Positions 1 to 8,517 of a stretch of DNA of 64,000 nt are shown one piece after another. The notes under the pieces are model-generated. The model was not told the DNA's origin. It did no database searches and saw only the letters and a program-made list of their open reading frames with translations. The stretch's first letter is position 1. Each line of letters starts with the position of its first letter. The DNA lies in assembly GCF_014648095.1 (NCBI RefSeq), contig NZ_BMQL01000003.1, positions 62,001-126,000 on the forward strand, read 5' to 3'. The stretch is from Deinococcus ruber (GTDB lineage Bacteria; Deinococcota; Deinococci; Deinococcales; Deinococcaceae). A program made the position numbers and the translations under genes.

Positions 1-1392
1 ATGGTGCAGGGCTGCACCAGCAATGCGGGCAAAAGCTATCTGGTGGCTGCCCTGTGCCGCGCCTACAGCAACGCGGGGTTCCGGGTGGCTCCCTTCAAGG
101 CCCAGAACATGAGCAACAACGCGGGCGTGACGGCGGCAGGCCTGGAAATGGGCCGCGCTCAGCTGGTGCAGGCGACGGCGGCGCGGGTGCAGGCCGACGT
201 GCGGATGAACCCGGTGCTGCTCAAGCCCGAGGCCGACACCCGCAGTCAGGTGGTGCTGCTGGGCCGCGCCGACCCCGTCCTGACGGCGCTGCCGTGGCGC
301 GAGCGCAAGCCGCTGCTGTGGCCGTACGTGCAGGCGGCGCTGCACTCGCTGATGGACGAATTCGATGTGGTGGTGATCGAGGGGGCGGGCAGTCCTGCCG
401 AGGTCAATCTGCGAAGCTCGGACATCGTGAATATGCGGGTCGCGCTGGAAGTGCAGGCGGCGGTGCTGCTGGCCTGCGACATCGACCGGGGCGGCGCGTT
501 CGCCCATCTGCTGGGCACCTGGCACTGCCTGGACGCCCCGGAACGTGCCCTGCTGCGGGGCTTTCTCCTCAACCGCTTCCGGGGAGACGCACGGCTGTTG
601 GCCCCCGCCCCCGAGTGGCTGGAAGCGCAGACGGGTGTGCCGACGGTGGGCGTGGTGCCGTGGCTGCCGTACACGCTGCCCGAGGAAGACGGCTTCTGGG
701 CCTCGGAACCAGCAACAGGCAGCGGATTTGTTGGCATTCCACGCCTGCCGCGTGTCAGCAATATCGACGAATTCGCGCCGCTGGGCGGGCTGGCTCGCTG
801 GGTCGTGCATCCGGCGGAACTGGAGGGAGCGCGGGCGATCATCCTTCCCGGCTCGAAGGCCACCCTGTCCGATCTCGACTGGCTGCGGCGCACTGGATTG
901 GCGGCGGCCATCACGCGGGCGGCGGCGGCGGGCGTGCCGGTGCTGGGCGTGTGCGGCGGGTTGCAGATGCTGGGCAGCCAGATCAGCGATCCGCACGGCA
1001 CCGAGGGGGGCGGCACCGCTTCCGGTCTGGGCCTGCTTGATGTCAGGACCGTGATGGACGAACTGAAGACCACCCGCCTGACCCAGCTGCACGACCCGGA
1101 AACGGGAGCGCGGCTGAGCGGGTACGAGATTCATCACGGGGCGTCGGAAGCGGGGCCGGAAGTCGAAACGCTGGTGCCGGGGCTGCTGTGGCGGCGCGGC
1201 AACGTGCGCGGCACGTATCTGCACGGTCTGCTGGAAAATCCGGCGTATCTGCACGCCTTCCTCGGCTGGGCGGGCCTACCGCTGCCCGACCCGCTGCCCG
1301 CGCTCGACGCCCGCCTCGACGCCATCGCGGGCGCAGTGCAGGCCAACATAGACTGGCCTTTGATGTTGCAACTGGCCGGGGGCCGGGCATGA
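1..1392 (+). CDS. cobQ: Cobyric acid synthase CobQ/CbiP (5' end possibly cut by window)
   Basis: Glutamine- and ATP-dependent amidation of adenosylcobyrinic acid a,c-diamide in cobalamin biosynthesis, cytosolic. The N-terminal half is the dethiobiotin-synthetase-like ATPase: residues 1-12 read MVQGCTSNAGKS (nucleotide loop), followed by FKAQNMSNNA near 34 and CDIDRGGAF near 159-167. The C-terminal half is a class I glutamine amidotransferase with the nucleophile Cys318 in GVCGGLQMLG and His408 in YLHGLLEN. Family members usually have a few residues before MVQG, so the ATG at base 1 may be internal and the true start outside the window. Its stop overlaps the cobU start by 4 nt, indicating one operon. 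Confidence 0.95.
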   Translation: MVQGCTSNAGKSYLVAALCRAYSNAGFRVAPFKAQNMSNNAGVTAAGLEMGRAQLVQATAARVQADVRMNPVLLKPEADTRSQVVLLGRADPVLTALPWRERKPLLWPYVQAALHSLMDEFDVVVIEGAGSPAEVNLRSSDIVNMRVALEVQAAVLLACDIDRGGAFAHLLGTWHCLDAPERALLRGFLLNRFRGDARLLAPAPEWLEAQTGVPTVGVVPWLPYTLPEEDGFWASEPATGSGFVGIPRLPRVSNIDEFAPLGGLARWVVHPAELEGARAIILPGSKATLSDLDWLRRTGLAAAITRAAAAGVPVLGVCGGLQMLGSQISDPHGTEGGGTASGLGLLDVRTVMDELKTTRLTQLHDPETGARLSGYEIHHGASEAGPEVETLVPGLLWRRGNVRGTYLHGLLENPAYLHAFLGWAGLPLPDPLPALDARLDAIAGAVQANIDWPLMLQLAGGRA

Positions 1393-1916
1393 TGCCAATT
1401 CCATCCACGCTGGTATTTGTCACTGGGGGCGCACGCAGCGGCAAGAGCCGCTTTGCCGAAGAGCGGGCGCGGCAGCTCGGCGGCGAGCAGGTCACGTATC
1501 TGGCAACGGCGCAGGCCTTCGACACCGAGATGGAGGAGCGCATCGGGCGGCACCGCGCAGATCGGCCCGCGCCCTGGCCCACCGTCGAGGAGCCGCTGGA
1601 GGTGGCGCGGGTGCTGCCCACCCTTCAGACCCCGGTGGTGCTGCTCGACTGCCTGAGTCTGTGGGTCAGCAACGCCCTGTTGCGCGGCGACAGCGAGGCC
1701 GAGATCTTGCAGGCCACCGCCGATCTGCTCGGAGCCCAGCGCCAGCGCGGAGGCACGCTGATCACCGTTACCAACGAGGTCGGTCTGGGTATCGTCCCCG
1801 ACAACGCGCTGGCCCGCCTTTACCGCGACGTGCTGGGCCGCGTCAATCAGGCGGCGGCGGCGGCCAGCGACGAGGCGTATCTGCTGGTCAGTGGGCTGCC
1901 GCTGCGGCTGAAGTGA
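1389..1916 (+). CDS. cobU: Adenosylcobinamide kinase / adenosylcobinamide-phosphate guanylyltransferase CobU
   Basis: Bifunctional enzyme that phosphorylates adenosylcobinamide and transfers GMP to it in nucleotide-loop assembly of cobalamin. 175 aa, the normal size. The P-loop VTGGARSGKSRFAEE is at residues 11-25, YLATAQAFDTEM follows, and VLLDCLSLWVSN plus TNEVGLGIVPDNALAR are the family blocks. The start ATG at 1389 overlaps the cobQ stop as ATGA; a second ATG follows directly at 1392, so translation is probably coupled to cobQ. No terminator is seen directly after it; an inverted-repeat element follows. Confidence 0.95.
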   Translation: MMPIPSTLVFVTGGARSGKSRFAEERARQLGGEQVTYLATAQAFDTEMEERIGRHRADRPAPWPTVEEPLEVARVLPTLQTPVVLLDCLSLWVSNALLRGDSEAEILQATADLLGAQRQRGGTLITVTNEVGLGIVPDNALARLYRDVLGRVNQAAAAASDEAYLLVSGLPLRLK

Positions 1917-1930
1917 GGGCGGCGGGCAAG

Positions 1931-2103
1931 GATTGGAAGTGGGAAGAGGGAAGTCGGACGTGGGTAGAACCAAGCCCTTGCCAGACCCGGATGGATTGAC
2001 GCTGTAGCAGAGGAGCGGGCATGAAAGAGAGGCGGCCGCAGAAGTCGGCAACTCCTCAGAGACGCCGTTCCCACTTCCAACTTCCTACCCCCCACTTCCA
2101 ATC
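1931..2103. repeat. Inverted-repeat intergenic element, copy A
   Basis: About 173 bp bounded by a perfect 13-bp inverted repeat: GATTGGAAGTGGG at 1931-1943 and its complement at 2091-2103. Each arm continues into degenerate GGGAAG/GGAAGT purine tracts, and the right arm carries, on the minus strand, the core GTGGGAACGGCGTCTCTGA. The same ends and core recur in the element at 59076-59238 and a half copy at 53849-53904. No convincing gene is inside. It separates cobU from the convergent CMD gene. Confidence 0.7.
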
Positions 2104-2108
2104 ACTGC

Positions 2109-2483
2109 TCAGGGCTGCTGCTTGCCGTCCAGCAGGCTCTTTAGCTGTCCGAAGGCCGCCACCACCTTCGGAAAGCCCACGAAGGGTGCCGCGAACAGCA
2201 GCGTTTCGCGCACCTCGGCTTCGGTGGCCCCGCTGAGCATCGCCCCGCGCAGATGGGTCTTCAGTTCGTCGGGGCTGCCCAGCGTGAGCAGCAGGGTGCA
2301 GGCCAGCAGTTCCTGAGTTTTCAGATCAAGGCCGCCCCGGTCATACACGGTGTCGTAGGCAAAGTCGCGGATGTAGTCGGACAAATCGGGATCGAGGCTG
2401 CTGAGCCGCTCGAAGATGCGGTCGTGTTGCCGCCCGAAGACGGTGTGGCGGGCGTGCCGGGGCGTGTCGTCAGAATCGGACAT
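2109..2483 (-). CDS. Carboxymuconolactone decarboxylase (CMD/AhpD-like) family protein
   Basis: 124 aa, matching the single-domain CMD fold. The signature segment is [18 protein letters not shown] followed by [21 protein letters not shown] and [17 protein letters not shown], typical of the gamma-carboxymuconolactone decarboxylase side of the family. The redox CxxC of AhpD is absent: only one cysteine (Cys62) is present, so peroxidase activity of the AhpD type is unlikely. His77 sits at the position of the conserved helix. The substrate cannot be told. Monocistronic, minus strand. Confidence 0.8.
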   Translation of the reverse strand: MSDSDDTPRHARHTVFGRQHDRIFERLSSLDPDLSDYIRDFAYDTVYDRGGLDLKTQELLACTLLLTLGSPDELKTHLRGAMLSGATEAEVRETLLFAAPFVGFPKVVAAFGQLKSLLDGKQQP

Positions 2484-2524
2484 GTCTTCAGCATGGCACA
2501 GCTTCCGCCGCTACTCTGCCATGA

Positions 2525-2553
2525 AAAAGCCCCACCACCGTGGCAGGGCTTTT
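2525..2553. terminator. Bidirectional rho-independent terminator
   Basis: Perfect arms AAAAGCCC / GGGCTTTT with a 13-nt apical part that can form a further CCA/TGG stem. A-tract on one side and T-tract on the other make it functional in both directions; it should end the minus-strand OmpH-like gene whose stop is at 2596. Confidence 0.8.
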
Positions 2554-2595
2554 GTCGGCTCGGTTGTCAGTCGGCTTTACTTTCCGCTCTTCACC

Positions 2596-3081
2596 TCATT
2601 TCCCGCTCTTCACCTTGGCGGTCACGGCGGCGGTCAGGTCGGTCGACTTGAGATTGGCATAGATGACCAGTTTGGTACTCGCGGCCACACGCTGATCGAG
2701 AATCACGCTGTAGCCGTTGGCCTTGGCAGCGCTGGCGACGGCGGCATTGACCTTGCTCGACAGCGGCGCAAACGCGGCCTTGAGCTGCTTGTCGAAGGAC
2801 TGCGAATCGGTCTGATACTTCTTGACGGCGGCGCTGTAGGCTGCGCGGTCGGCGTTGGAGGCGGTGCGCGAACTGGCCTTCGTCTGAAGGGTCGCCACGC
2901 TCTTGGCCTCGGCCTGAAGCGTGGTATCGGCCTTCTTGCTGATAGCCAGGAAACTGGCGCTGCCGGGCATCGACTTCACGACGGTCTGAACGTTCACGAT
3001 GCCGACCTTGTATTTGGAGGTCTGGGCGTGCGGTTGGAGCGCAAACAGCGCCAGGGGCGCAAGCAGGATAAATTTTTTCAT
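2596..3081 (-). CDS. OmpH/Skp-family periplasmic protein, copy 1
   Basis: 161 aa secreted protein. The ATG at 3081 is chosen because it begins a clean signal peptide, MKKFILLAPLALFALQPHAQ, and has a GGAG Shine-Dalgarno about 9 nt upstream; a longer frame exists but starts inside the preceding terminator. After cleavage comes YKVGIVNVQTVVKSMPG, the typical OmpH start, then a Lys/Ala/Gln-rich helical arm and the C-terminal VILDQRVAASTKLVIYANLKSTDLT, the Skp strand motif. Likely holds envelope or outer-membrane proteins. It lies downstream of a paralogue of identical length at 3189-3674, separated by a terminator, so the two are probably transcribed separately. Confidence 0.82.
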   Translation of the reverse strand: MKKFILLAPLALFALQPHAQTSKYKVGIVNVQTVVKSMPGSASFLAISKKADTTLQAEAKSVATLQTKASSRTASNADRAAYSAAVKKYQTDSQSFDKQLKAAFAPLSSKVNAAVASAAKANGYSVILDQRVAASTKLVIYANLKSTDLTAAVTAKVKSGK

Positions 3082-3112
3082 CGGAACTCCGAACATCTGA
3101 GATGGGTGGCGG

Positions 3113-3136
3113 AAAAAAACCCCCGAATGCCGGGGG
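3113..3136 (-). terminator. Rho-independent terminator of the upstream OmpH-like gene
   Basis: On the minus strand a CCCCC/GGGGG stem with a 7-nt loop is followed by seven T. It lies 50 nt past the stop of the 3189-3674 gene and just before the start region of the 2596-3081 gene. Confidence 0.85.
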
Positions 3137-3188
3137 CCAGAAGTGCAGGAGCCAGGGATGCTGGAACCAGGATTGCAGGCCACTCAGC

Positions 3189-3674
3189 TCAGGGCTTGAG
3201 GCCCTTCTTCACGGCGTCGGTCAGATCGGCGCTCTGATCGGCGTAGATGACCAGACCCGAGTTGCGGGCCACGTTGGCGTCCATGACCACCGAGAAGCCC
3301 TGCGCCTTGGCAGCGGCGGTCACGGCGGTATTGACCGAGTTGGTGATCGGGTCTACCAGCTTGGCGATCTGGGCGTCGTAATCCTTGGCCTTCGACTGGA
3401 TGGTGGTGATGAGCTGGTTCATCTGGTCTTTTTCGGCGGCGGTGGCACCCGTGCCTTTGGCCTGGATGGCCTTGACCTGAGCGTCGAGCGGGTTGAGTTC
3501 GGCGGTGGCCTTGTCCTGGAGGGTCTTGACGGCAGCGTAGCGGCTGTCGGCGGTTGCCACGCCGTTCACATCGACAAAACCGACCTTCTGGGGAGCAGTC
3601 TGAGCGTGCGGAACCAGCGTTCCAAATCCGAGGGCGGCGACAATGGCGATGGGGGCGAGCGCTTTGACGTTCAT
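3189..3674 (-). CDS. OmpH/Skp-family periplasmic protein, copy 2
   Basis: 161 aa, paralogue of the next gene downstream. The ATG at 3674 starts a signal peptide (MNVKALAPIAIVAALGFGT) ending near PHAQ; a TTG 33 nt upstream would add a non-signal extension and is less likely. The mature part begins QKVGFVDVNGVATADSRYAAV, has a coiled, charged centre (KAIQAKGTGATAAEKDQMNQL) and ends with the strand VVMDANVARNSGLVIYAD and DLTDAVKK. Skp-like chaperones form trimers with long helical arms that grip outer-membrane proteins; that role here is inferred from family. Confidence 0.82.
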   Translation of the reverse strand: MNVKALAPIAIVAALGFGTLVPHAQTAPQKVGFVDVNGVATADSRYAAVKTLQDKATAELNPLDAQVKAIQAKGTGATAAEKDQMNQLITTIQSKAKDYDAQIAKLVDPITNSVNTAVTAAAKAQGFSVVMDANVARNSGLVIYADQSADLTDAVKKGLKP

Positions 3675-3899
3675 GGCTTGCACCGTACCATGCGCGTTTT
3701 TGAGCAAGATGATAGCGGCTGTCAGCAGCGCGTCAGGGTGGCTGCGCCACAGGAAAAACGGCGAAGATCAGCGAAAGGGGGCGCTGTTGTCCTGCGTCTG
3801 TGACGACAAAAAAGCTGACCTGCGAATCCCCGGAGGCTGTACGGCTGTTCTGCCGGATGAAGCGCGGCACACCGCAGAGTCTTGCTCTACACTACGGCC

Positions 3900-3938
3900 A
3901 TGCGAGCCGACTTCTTAGCGGGCTGTCATGCGCGTTAG
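3900..3938 (+). CDS. Leaderless 12-codon mini-ORF overlapping the CBS-domain gene
   Basis: The hexamer TACACT at 3888-3893 lies 6 nt before the ATG at 3900, the spacing of leaderless starts in this window. The frame reads [12 protein letters not shown] and stops at 3936-3938, eleven bases beyond the ATG (3928) of the CBS-domain gene, which has no Shine-Dalgarno of its own. A ribosome ending here could restart on that ATG. Existence of the peptide is an inference. Confidence 0.4.
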   Translation: MRADFLAGCHAR

Positions 3939-4554
3939 AGACTGGATGACCCCAGACCCCGTGATCGTGGGGCCAGACCTGCCGGTGCTGGAGGCGCTGC
4001 GAACGCTGAAAGATCACGGATTCAGGCGGCTGCCGGTGGTCGAGGCGGGCCGACTGATCGGCATGACCACCAGCAAAGACCTGAAAGACGCCATGCCCAG
4101 CAAGGCCACCACATTAAGCGTATGGGAGCTGAATTATCTGCTGTCCAAGCTGACGGTGGGCGAGATGATGGCAAAACGGGTCGTGACGGCTGCCGAGGGC
4201 GAGTACATGGAAGACGCGGCCCTGAGAATGCAGGAACACCGCGTCGGTGGCCTGCCAGTGCTGAACGATGCGGGGCGGCTGGTCGGCATTATTACCGTAT
4301 CTGACGTGCTGCGGGCCTTTACCGAGATCATGGGACTGCGGCAGGGCGGCAAACGCCTGACGCTGGAAATGCCCGACGTGCCCGGCAGTCTGACGCGTGC
4401 GACGCAGGCAATGGCTCCCAGCAACATCATCAGCGTGGCGACGGTGGGCGAGGCGGCGGGGAACAGGCGCTTCGTGATCCGGGTGGTGGGCGACGGCACG
4501 GCGGGTGTGGCCCAGCGCGTGCGCGACGCCGGAATTCAGGTGCAGGACGAGTAA
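3928..4554 (+). CDS. Two CBS domains plus ACT-like domain protein (AcuB-like)
   Basis: 208 aa cytosolic regulator-like protein. CBS1: residues 1-55 ([36 protein letters not shown]). CBS2: about 75-135 ([38 protein letters not shown]). The C-terminal 65 residues begin [19 protein letters not shown], an ACT-domain opening, and end with [12 protein letters not shown] pairs bind adenine nucleotides; ACT domains bind small ligands such as amino acids. No catalytic domain is attached. Start ATG 3928 lacks a ribosome site and overlaps an upstream mini-ORF. The following GNAT gene overlaps its end. Confidence 0.85.
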   Translation: MRVRDWMTPDPVIVGPDLPVLEALRTLKDHGFRRLPVVEAGRLIGMTTSKDLKDAMPSKATTLSVWELNYLLSKLTVGEMMAKRVVTAAEGEYMEDAALRMQEHRVGGLPVLNDAGRLVGIITVSDVLRAFTEIMGLRQGGKRLTLEMPDVPGSLTRATQAMAPSNIISVATVGEAAGNRRFVIRVVGDGTAGVAQRVRDAGIQVQDE

Positions 4555-5029
4555 CGTAACGGTCTTTCCCGTCACTCCCGGCACCAGGGCAGCGGTTCTG
4601 GCGCTGGAGGTTCATCCGGGGCAGGAAGCGTTCGCGGGCCAGATGCCGAGTGCGCTGCTGGCCGCCGAGAACGACGCTGCGTCGGAGGCGATGGCTCTTT
4701 TTCTGGGGCCGCAGGTCGTCGGTTTCTATCGGCTCGATTTCGGACCGGGGGCTGTGGCTGGGCGCGATTTCGGACGGCCCAGCGTCGGCCTGAGGGCGTT
4801 TTTTCTGGGGGCGGCGTGGCAGGGAAAGGGGCTGGGAACCCTGGCCCTGCACGCCGTTCTGAGCGACCTGAGACGGCGGCATCCAGCGTCCGAACTGTTG
4901 GCCCTGAGCGTGAACCTGCGAAACGCGGCGGCGCGGCACCTGTACCTGAAAGCGGGCTTTGTCGATCACGGCGAGGTGTACCTTGGCGGCGCGGCTGGCC
5001 CGCAGTATGTGATGCTGCGCGAGATCTGA
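4505..5029 (+). CDS. GNAT-family N-acetyltransferase
   Basis: About 155-174 aa. The acetyl-CoA loop is seen in the [20 protein letters not shown] segment (about residues 96-115), and the C-terminal motif [18 protein letters not shown] with [10 protein letters not shown] is typical of small-molecule GNATs of the BltD type. The only standard start before the fold is GTG at 4505, overlapping the CBS gene by 50 nt; domain homology seems to begin around TVFPVTPG (residue 19), so a non-standard start nearer 4556 cannot be excluded. Substrate unknown. Same strand and overlap suggest co-transcription with the CBS protein. Confidence 0.8.
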   Translation: MWPSACATPEFRCRTSNVTVFPVTPGTRAAVLALEVHPGQEAFAGQMPSALLAAENDAASEAMALFLGPQVVGFYRLDFGPGAVAGRDFGRPSVGLRAFFLGAAWQGKGLGTLALHAVLSDLRRRHPASELLALSVNLRNAAARHLYLKAGFVDHGEVYLGGAAGPQYVMLREI

Positions 5030-5058
5030 GGGCGTCCGGCCCGCTACACTGACCCGTT

Positions 5059-6087
5059 ATGAGCGCCCGCCCCCCTCACACACTCTCGGTTGCCCCGATG
5101 ATGGACTGGACAGACCGCCATTGCCGGATGTTCCACCGCTCCCTGTCGCGCCGCACGCTGCTGTATACCGAGATGGTCACCACCGGAGCGCTGCTGCACG
5201 GCGACGTGGCGCGGCATCTCGACTTCCATGCGGGCGAACATCCCGTCGCGCTGCAACTCGGCGGTTCCGATCCGGCGGCGCTGGCAGCTTCGGCGCGGCT
5301 GGGCGAGCAGTGGGGCTACGACGAAATCAACCTGAATGTGGGCTGCCCCAGCGACCGCGTGCAGAACGGGTCTTTTGGCGCGTGCCTGATGGCGACCCCG
5401 GACGTGGTGGCCGAAGGCGTGGCGGCGATGCGCGGGGCGGTCGGGCTGCCGGTCACGGTCAAGCACCGCATCGGGATCGACGACCTCGACACTTACGAGC
5501 ACCTGCACCACTTCCTGTCTACCGTGTCGGCAGCGGGCTGCACCACCTTTATCGTGCATGCCCGCAAAGCCATCCTGAAGGGGTTGTCGCCCAAGCAGAA
5601 CCGCGAGATTCCGCCGCTTCGCTACGACGTGGTAGAGCGCGTCAAGCAGGATTTTCCGCATCTGACCGTGGTGCTGAACGGCGGTGTGAAGTCGCTGGAA
5701 GCCGCGCAGCAGCATCTGAGCTACGCCGACGGTGTGATGATCGGGCGCGAGGCGTACCAGAATCCGTACCTGCTGGCCCGCGCCGATTCGGTCATCTTTG
5801 AAGACGGCACTGCGCCGCCCACCCGCCGCGAGGTGCTGGAACGCTATTTCCCGTATGTCGAGGAAATGCTGGCGCAGGACGTGTACCTCAGCCGCCTGAC
5901 CCGGCACACGCTGGGGCTGTTCGCGGGGCAGCCGGGGGCGCGGCACTGGAAGCGCACCATCAGCGAGCGGGCGCACCTGCCGGGGGCGGGAATGGAAGTG
6001 CTGATAGACGCGCTGGCAGGCGTGCCGGAGAGCGTGCTGGATCGAAGTGCTGAAACGGTCGAAGCTGCCGAGATGGTGACTTCATAG
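5059..6087 (+). CDS. dusA: tRNA-dihydrouridine synthase DusA
   Basis: FMN- and NADPH-dependent reduction of uridines at positions 20/20a of the tRNA D-loop. 342 aa. Begins SVAPMMDWTDRHCRMFHR, then LQLGGSDP, the NLNVGCPSDRVQNGSFGACLM block with the catalytic Cys in GACLM, VKHRIGIDD, and the DusA-specific HARKAILKGLSPKQNREIPPL, followed by the FMN-phosphate strand LNGGVKS and GVMIGREAYQNP. TACACT at 5045-5050 lies 8 nt before the ATG and there is no Shine-Dalgarno, so the mRNA is probably leaderless. Confidence 0.95.
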   Translation: MSARPPHTLSVAPMMDWTDRHCRMFHRSLSRRTLLYTEMVTTGALLHGDVARHLDFHAGEHPVALQLGGSDPAALAASARLGEQWGYDEINLNVGCPSDRVQNGSFGACLMATPDVVAEGVAAMRGAVGLPVTVKHRIGIDDLDTYEHLHHFLSTVSAAGCTTFIVHARKAILKGLSPKQNREIPPLRYDVVERVKQDFPHLTVVLNGGVKSLEAAQQHLSYADGVMIGREAYQNPYLLARADSVIFEDGTAPPTRREVLERYFPYVEEMLAQDVYLSRLTRHTLGLFAGQPGARHWKRTISERAHLPGAGMEVLIDALAGVPESVLDRSAETVEAAEMVTS

Positions 6088-6152
6088 TCGGCAAAAGGGT
6101 CTGTAGGCGCACAGCGGCAAACTGAATAACGTGTGTGTCGGCTGAACGTCCG

Positions 6153-6863
6153 TTACCCCGAAACCCACTCCCCGGCCCACCACGCTGCATGTGGCATGCC
6201 ACGCGCCAGAATGCCCGCCCGCACCGCCTGTACGTCATAGGGCACGCGCCGAAACTGCACGCTATCGCCGTCCAGCAGCAGGTATTCGGCGCGGCTGACA
6301 TTCACGTACCCGTCGCCGCGCTTCTCGTAGGCCAGCCCTACCGAACCGGGGTTCAGCAAGCGCCAGTCGGCCAGCGTGCGGAGCAGCGGTGCGTGCGTGT
6401 GCCCGCCAACCCACACCGCCTGCTGCCCATAAGTGGCGCGAAGTTCTTCCAGCCGCTCGGCAGGCGTGTCGGCTCCGATCACCTCGCGGCAGTCGGCGGG
6501 CGAGCCGTGAAAGGCCAGCAGACCGGGAAGCGACATAGCGGCCCGGTACGTCTGCACCACCTCCAGATCGGCGTTCCTCAGTTGGGTGCGGCCCCACTCG
6601 TCCAGATCGTAGATTTCCTGCTCGTGCGGAAAGCCGCGAGGTGTGAAGAGCTGGGGCTTCAGCACGTCTTCGTCGGCATTGCCCAGCACCACCGGACAAC
6701 CCAGACTTGCCAGCAGCTGAACGCACTCGCCGGGCCACGCGCCATCGGCGGTCACGTCGCCCAGGCAGATCAGCGTGTCGGGCGAGTGTTGCTTTATGTC
6801 TTTCAGCACCGCTTCAAAGGCGGGCAGATTGCCGTGAATGTCTCCGAAGACGGCGGTTCGCAT
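6153..6863 (-). CDS. Metallophosphoesterase (YfcE/calcineurin-like)
   Basis: 236 aa. All metal-binding blocks are present in order: [14 protein letters not shown] (residues 8-21), [19 protein letters not shown], then GGHTHAPL and [10 protein letters not shown] near the C-terminus. This set defines the small prokaryotic phosphodiesterases with a dinuclear metal site. The substrate is not evident. It follows the ABC ATPase gene at 10 nt distance on the same strand, so both are probably one transcript. Confidence 0.88.
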   Translation of the reverse strand: MRTAVFGDIHGNLPAFEAVLKDIKQHSPDTLICLGDVTADGAWPGECVQLLASLGCPVVLGNADEDVLKPQLFTPRGFPHEQEIYDLDEWGRTQLRNADLEVVQTYRAAMSLPGLLAFHGSPADCREVIGADTPAERLEELRATYGQQAVWVGGHTHAPLLRTLADWRLLNPGSVGLAYEKRGDGYVNVSRAEYLLLDGDSVQFRRVPYDVQAVRAGILARGMPHAAWWAGEWVSG

Positions 6864-6873
6864 GCTGCCCGCC

Positions 6874-8445
6874 TTATTCGATGGCGGCGGGGTGGTTGCT
6901 GTCCGGCGCGGCGGGAACGGCGGGGGCCGATCCGGTCATCATCAGGCCGAGCTGCGTTTCGGTGGCGTCTTTCGCCAGCACCTCGCCCGCGATCTTGCCC
7001 TCGTACATCACCAAAATCCGGTCGGCCAGATTCATCACTTCGCCCAGGTCGGCTGAGATGAGCAGCACCGCTAAGCCCTGGTCACGCGCTTTCACGATCT
7101 GCCCGTGAATAAACTCGATGGCCCCGATGTCCACGCCGCGCGTCGGCTGGCTCGCCACCAGAATCTTCGGGTCTTTCCGCATTTCCCGCGCCACGATGAT
7201 CTTCTGGGCATTGCCGCCCGAATACCGCCCGGCGGCCAGGGTGCTGCTGCGCGGGCGCACGTCAAAGGTTTCCGACAGTTGGCGGGCATTGGCCTCGATC
7301 TTTTCCAGATCCAGAAAGCCGAGCGTTCCGGCGAAGGGAGCGCGGTCCTGCTCGCCCAGAATGAAGTTCTCGGCGGTGGTCATGTCGAGCACCAGTCCGC
7401 GCTCGTTGCGGTCTTCGGGCACGTGGCTCACGCCTGCCAGCCCCACTGCCTTGCTGCCGTGCGCCTGCCGCCCCAGATACGTGATCTTGCCGCTGTACGG
7501 GTGCAGTCCGGTAATGGCCTCGACCAGTTCGCTCTGGCCGTTGCCCTCGACCCCGGCGATGCCCACGATCTCGCCCGCCCGCACCTGAAAGCTCACGTGA
7601 TCGACGGCGGGCTTGTCGTGCGATCCGGCCACCACCACGTCCTGCACGTCCAGCGCCACGTCCTGCGGGTGCGCCTCGCCCTTCTGTACGCGCAGCACCA
7701 CCTCGCGGCCCACCATCATGCGGGCCAGCGTCTCGGTGGTCGCGCCCTGCGTGGGAATGGTGCCGATCATCTTGCCGTCGCGGATCACCGAAATCTCGTC
7801 GCTGATGTGCAGCACCTCGTGCAGCTTGTGCGAAATGAAGATCACGCTGTTGCCGCTCTTGGCGTAATTGTTCTTCAGGAAGTCGAACAGTTCGTCGGTT
7901 TCGCTGGGAGTCAGCACCGCCGTCGGCTCGTCCAGAATCAGGATGCGTGCGCCCCGGTACAGCGTTTTCAGGATTTCGACCTTCTGTTGCAGGCCCAGCG
8001 GCAGATCCTGAATCTTCGCGTCGGGGTTCAGATCGAAGCCGAACTGCTGAATCAGTTGCGCGACCCGCTTTCTGGCCCCGGCGTAGTCGATGCTGGTGCC
8101 ACTGGTCGGCTCGCTGCCCAGAATCACGTTCTCGGTCACGGTCAGCGGCTCGACCAACATAAAGTGCTGATGCACCATGCCGATGCCCAGTGCGATGGCG
8201 TCTTTGGGGTCGTGCAGCAGCGTGGCCTGACCGTCTACCAGAATGTCGCCGCTGGTGGGCGGCTGCATGCCGTACAGAATCTTCATCAGCGTGCTCTTGC
8301 CCGCGCCGTTCTCGCCGCACAGCGCATGCACGCTGCCCCATTTCACGGTCATAGAGATGTTGTCGTTTGCCAGCACCAGTGGAAACCGCTTGGTAATGCC
8401 GCGCAGCTCGATGGCGTTCGGCGAGCGGTGAGGAACAGTGGTCAT
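6874..8445 (-). CDS. ABC transporter ATP-binding protein, nucleoside/BMP uptake type (RbsA-like double ATPase)
   Basis: 523 aa with two fused ATPase domains, as in NupO/YufO and sugar RbsA proteins. Domain 1: Walker [16 protein letters not shown]-loop in [22 protein letters not shown], signature-like [13 protein letters not shown], Walker [14 protein letters not shown]. Domain 2: degenerate Walker [15 protein letters not shown], signature-like [15 protein letters not shown], and [19 protein letters not shown] in place of Walker B. The HQHFMLV segment with [13 protein letters not shown] favours the BMP/nucleoside branch. ATG 8445 is chosen over an upstream frame because homology begins at [11 protein letters not shown]. 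Permeases are not in the window; a BMP binding protein is encoded at 57940. Confidence 0.88.
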   Translation of the reverse strand: MTTVPHRSPNAIELRGITKRFPLVLANDNISMTVKWGSVHALCGENGAGKSTLMKILYGMQPPTSGDILVDGQATLLHDPKDAIALGIGMVHQHFMLVEPLTVTENVILGSEPTSGTSIDYAGARKRVAQLIQQFGFDLNPDAKIQDLPLGLQQKVEILKTLYRGARILILDEPTAVLTPSETDELFDFLKNNYAKSGNSVIFISHKLHEVLHISDEISVIRDGKMIGTIPTQGATTETLARMMVGREVVLRVQKGEAHPQDVALDVQDVVVAGSHDKPAVDHVSFQVRAGEIVGIAGVEGNGQSELVEAITGLHPYSGKITYLGRQAHGSKAVGLAGVSHVPEDRNERGLVLDMTTAENFILGEQDRAPFAGTLGFLDLEKIEANARQLSETFDVRPRSSTLAAGRYSGGNAQKIIVAREMRKDPKILVASQPTRGVDIGAIEFIHGQIVKARDQGLAVLLISADLGEVMNLADRILVMYEGKIAGEVLAKDATETQLGLMMTGSAPAVPAAPDSNHPAAIE

Positions 8446-8517
8446 GCCGATATGGTAGCGCTGGCGGGAGGTTTCCGATGGACGCAAAATGGAGGTGTCT
8501 CATAAACTGAGATACAG

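Noticed and set aside
2109..2483. AhpD-type peroxidase for the CMD protein
   Set aside because: The required CxxC is absent; only one cysteine is present.
8478..8510. Short ORF with GGGAGG upstream of the PAP2 gene
   Set aside because: Ten codons ending 8 nt before the PAP2 start; could be coupling as in other genes, but promoter signals for it are unclear and it lies in the divergent ABC promoter region.
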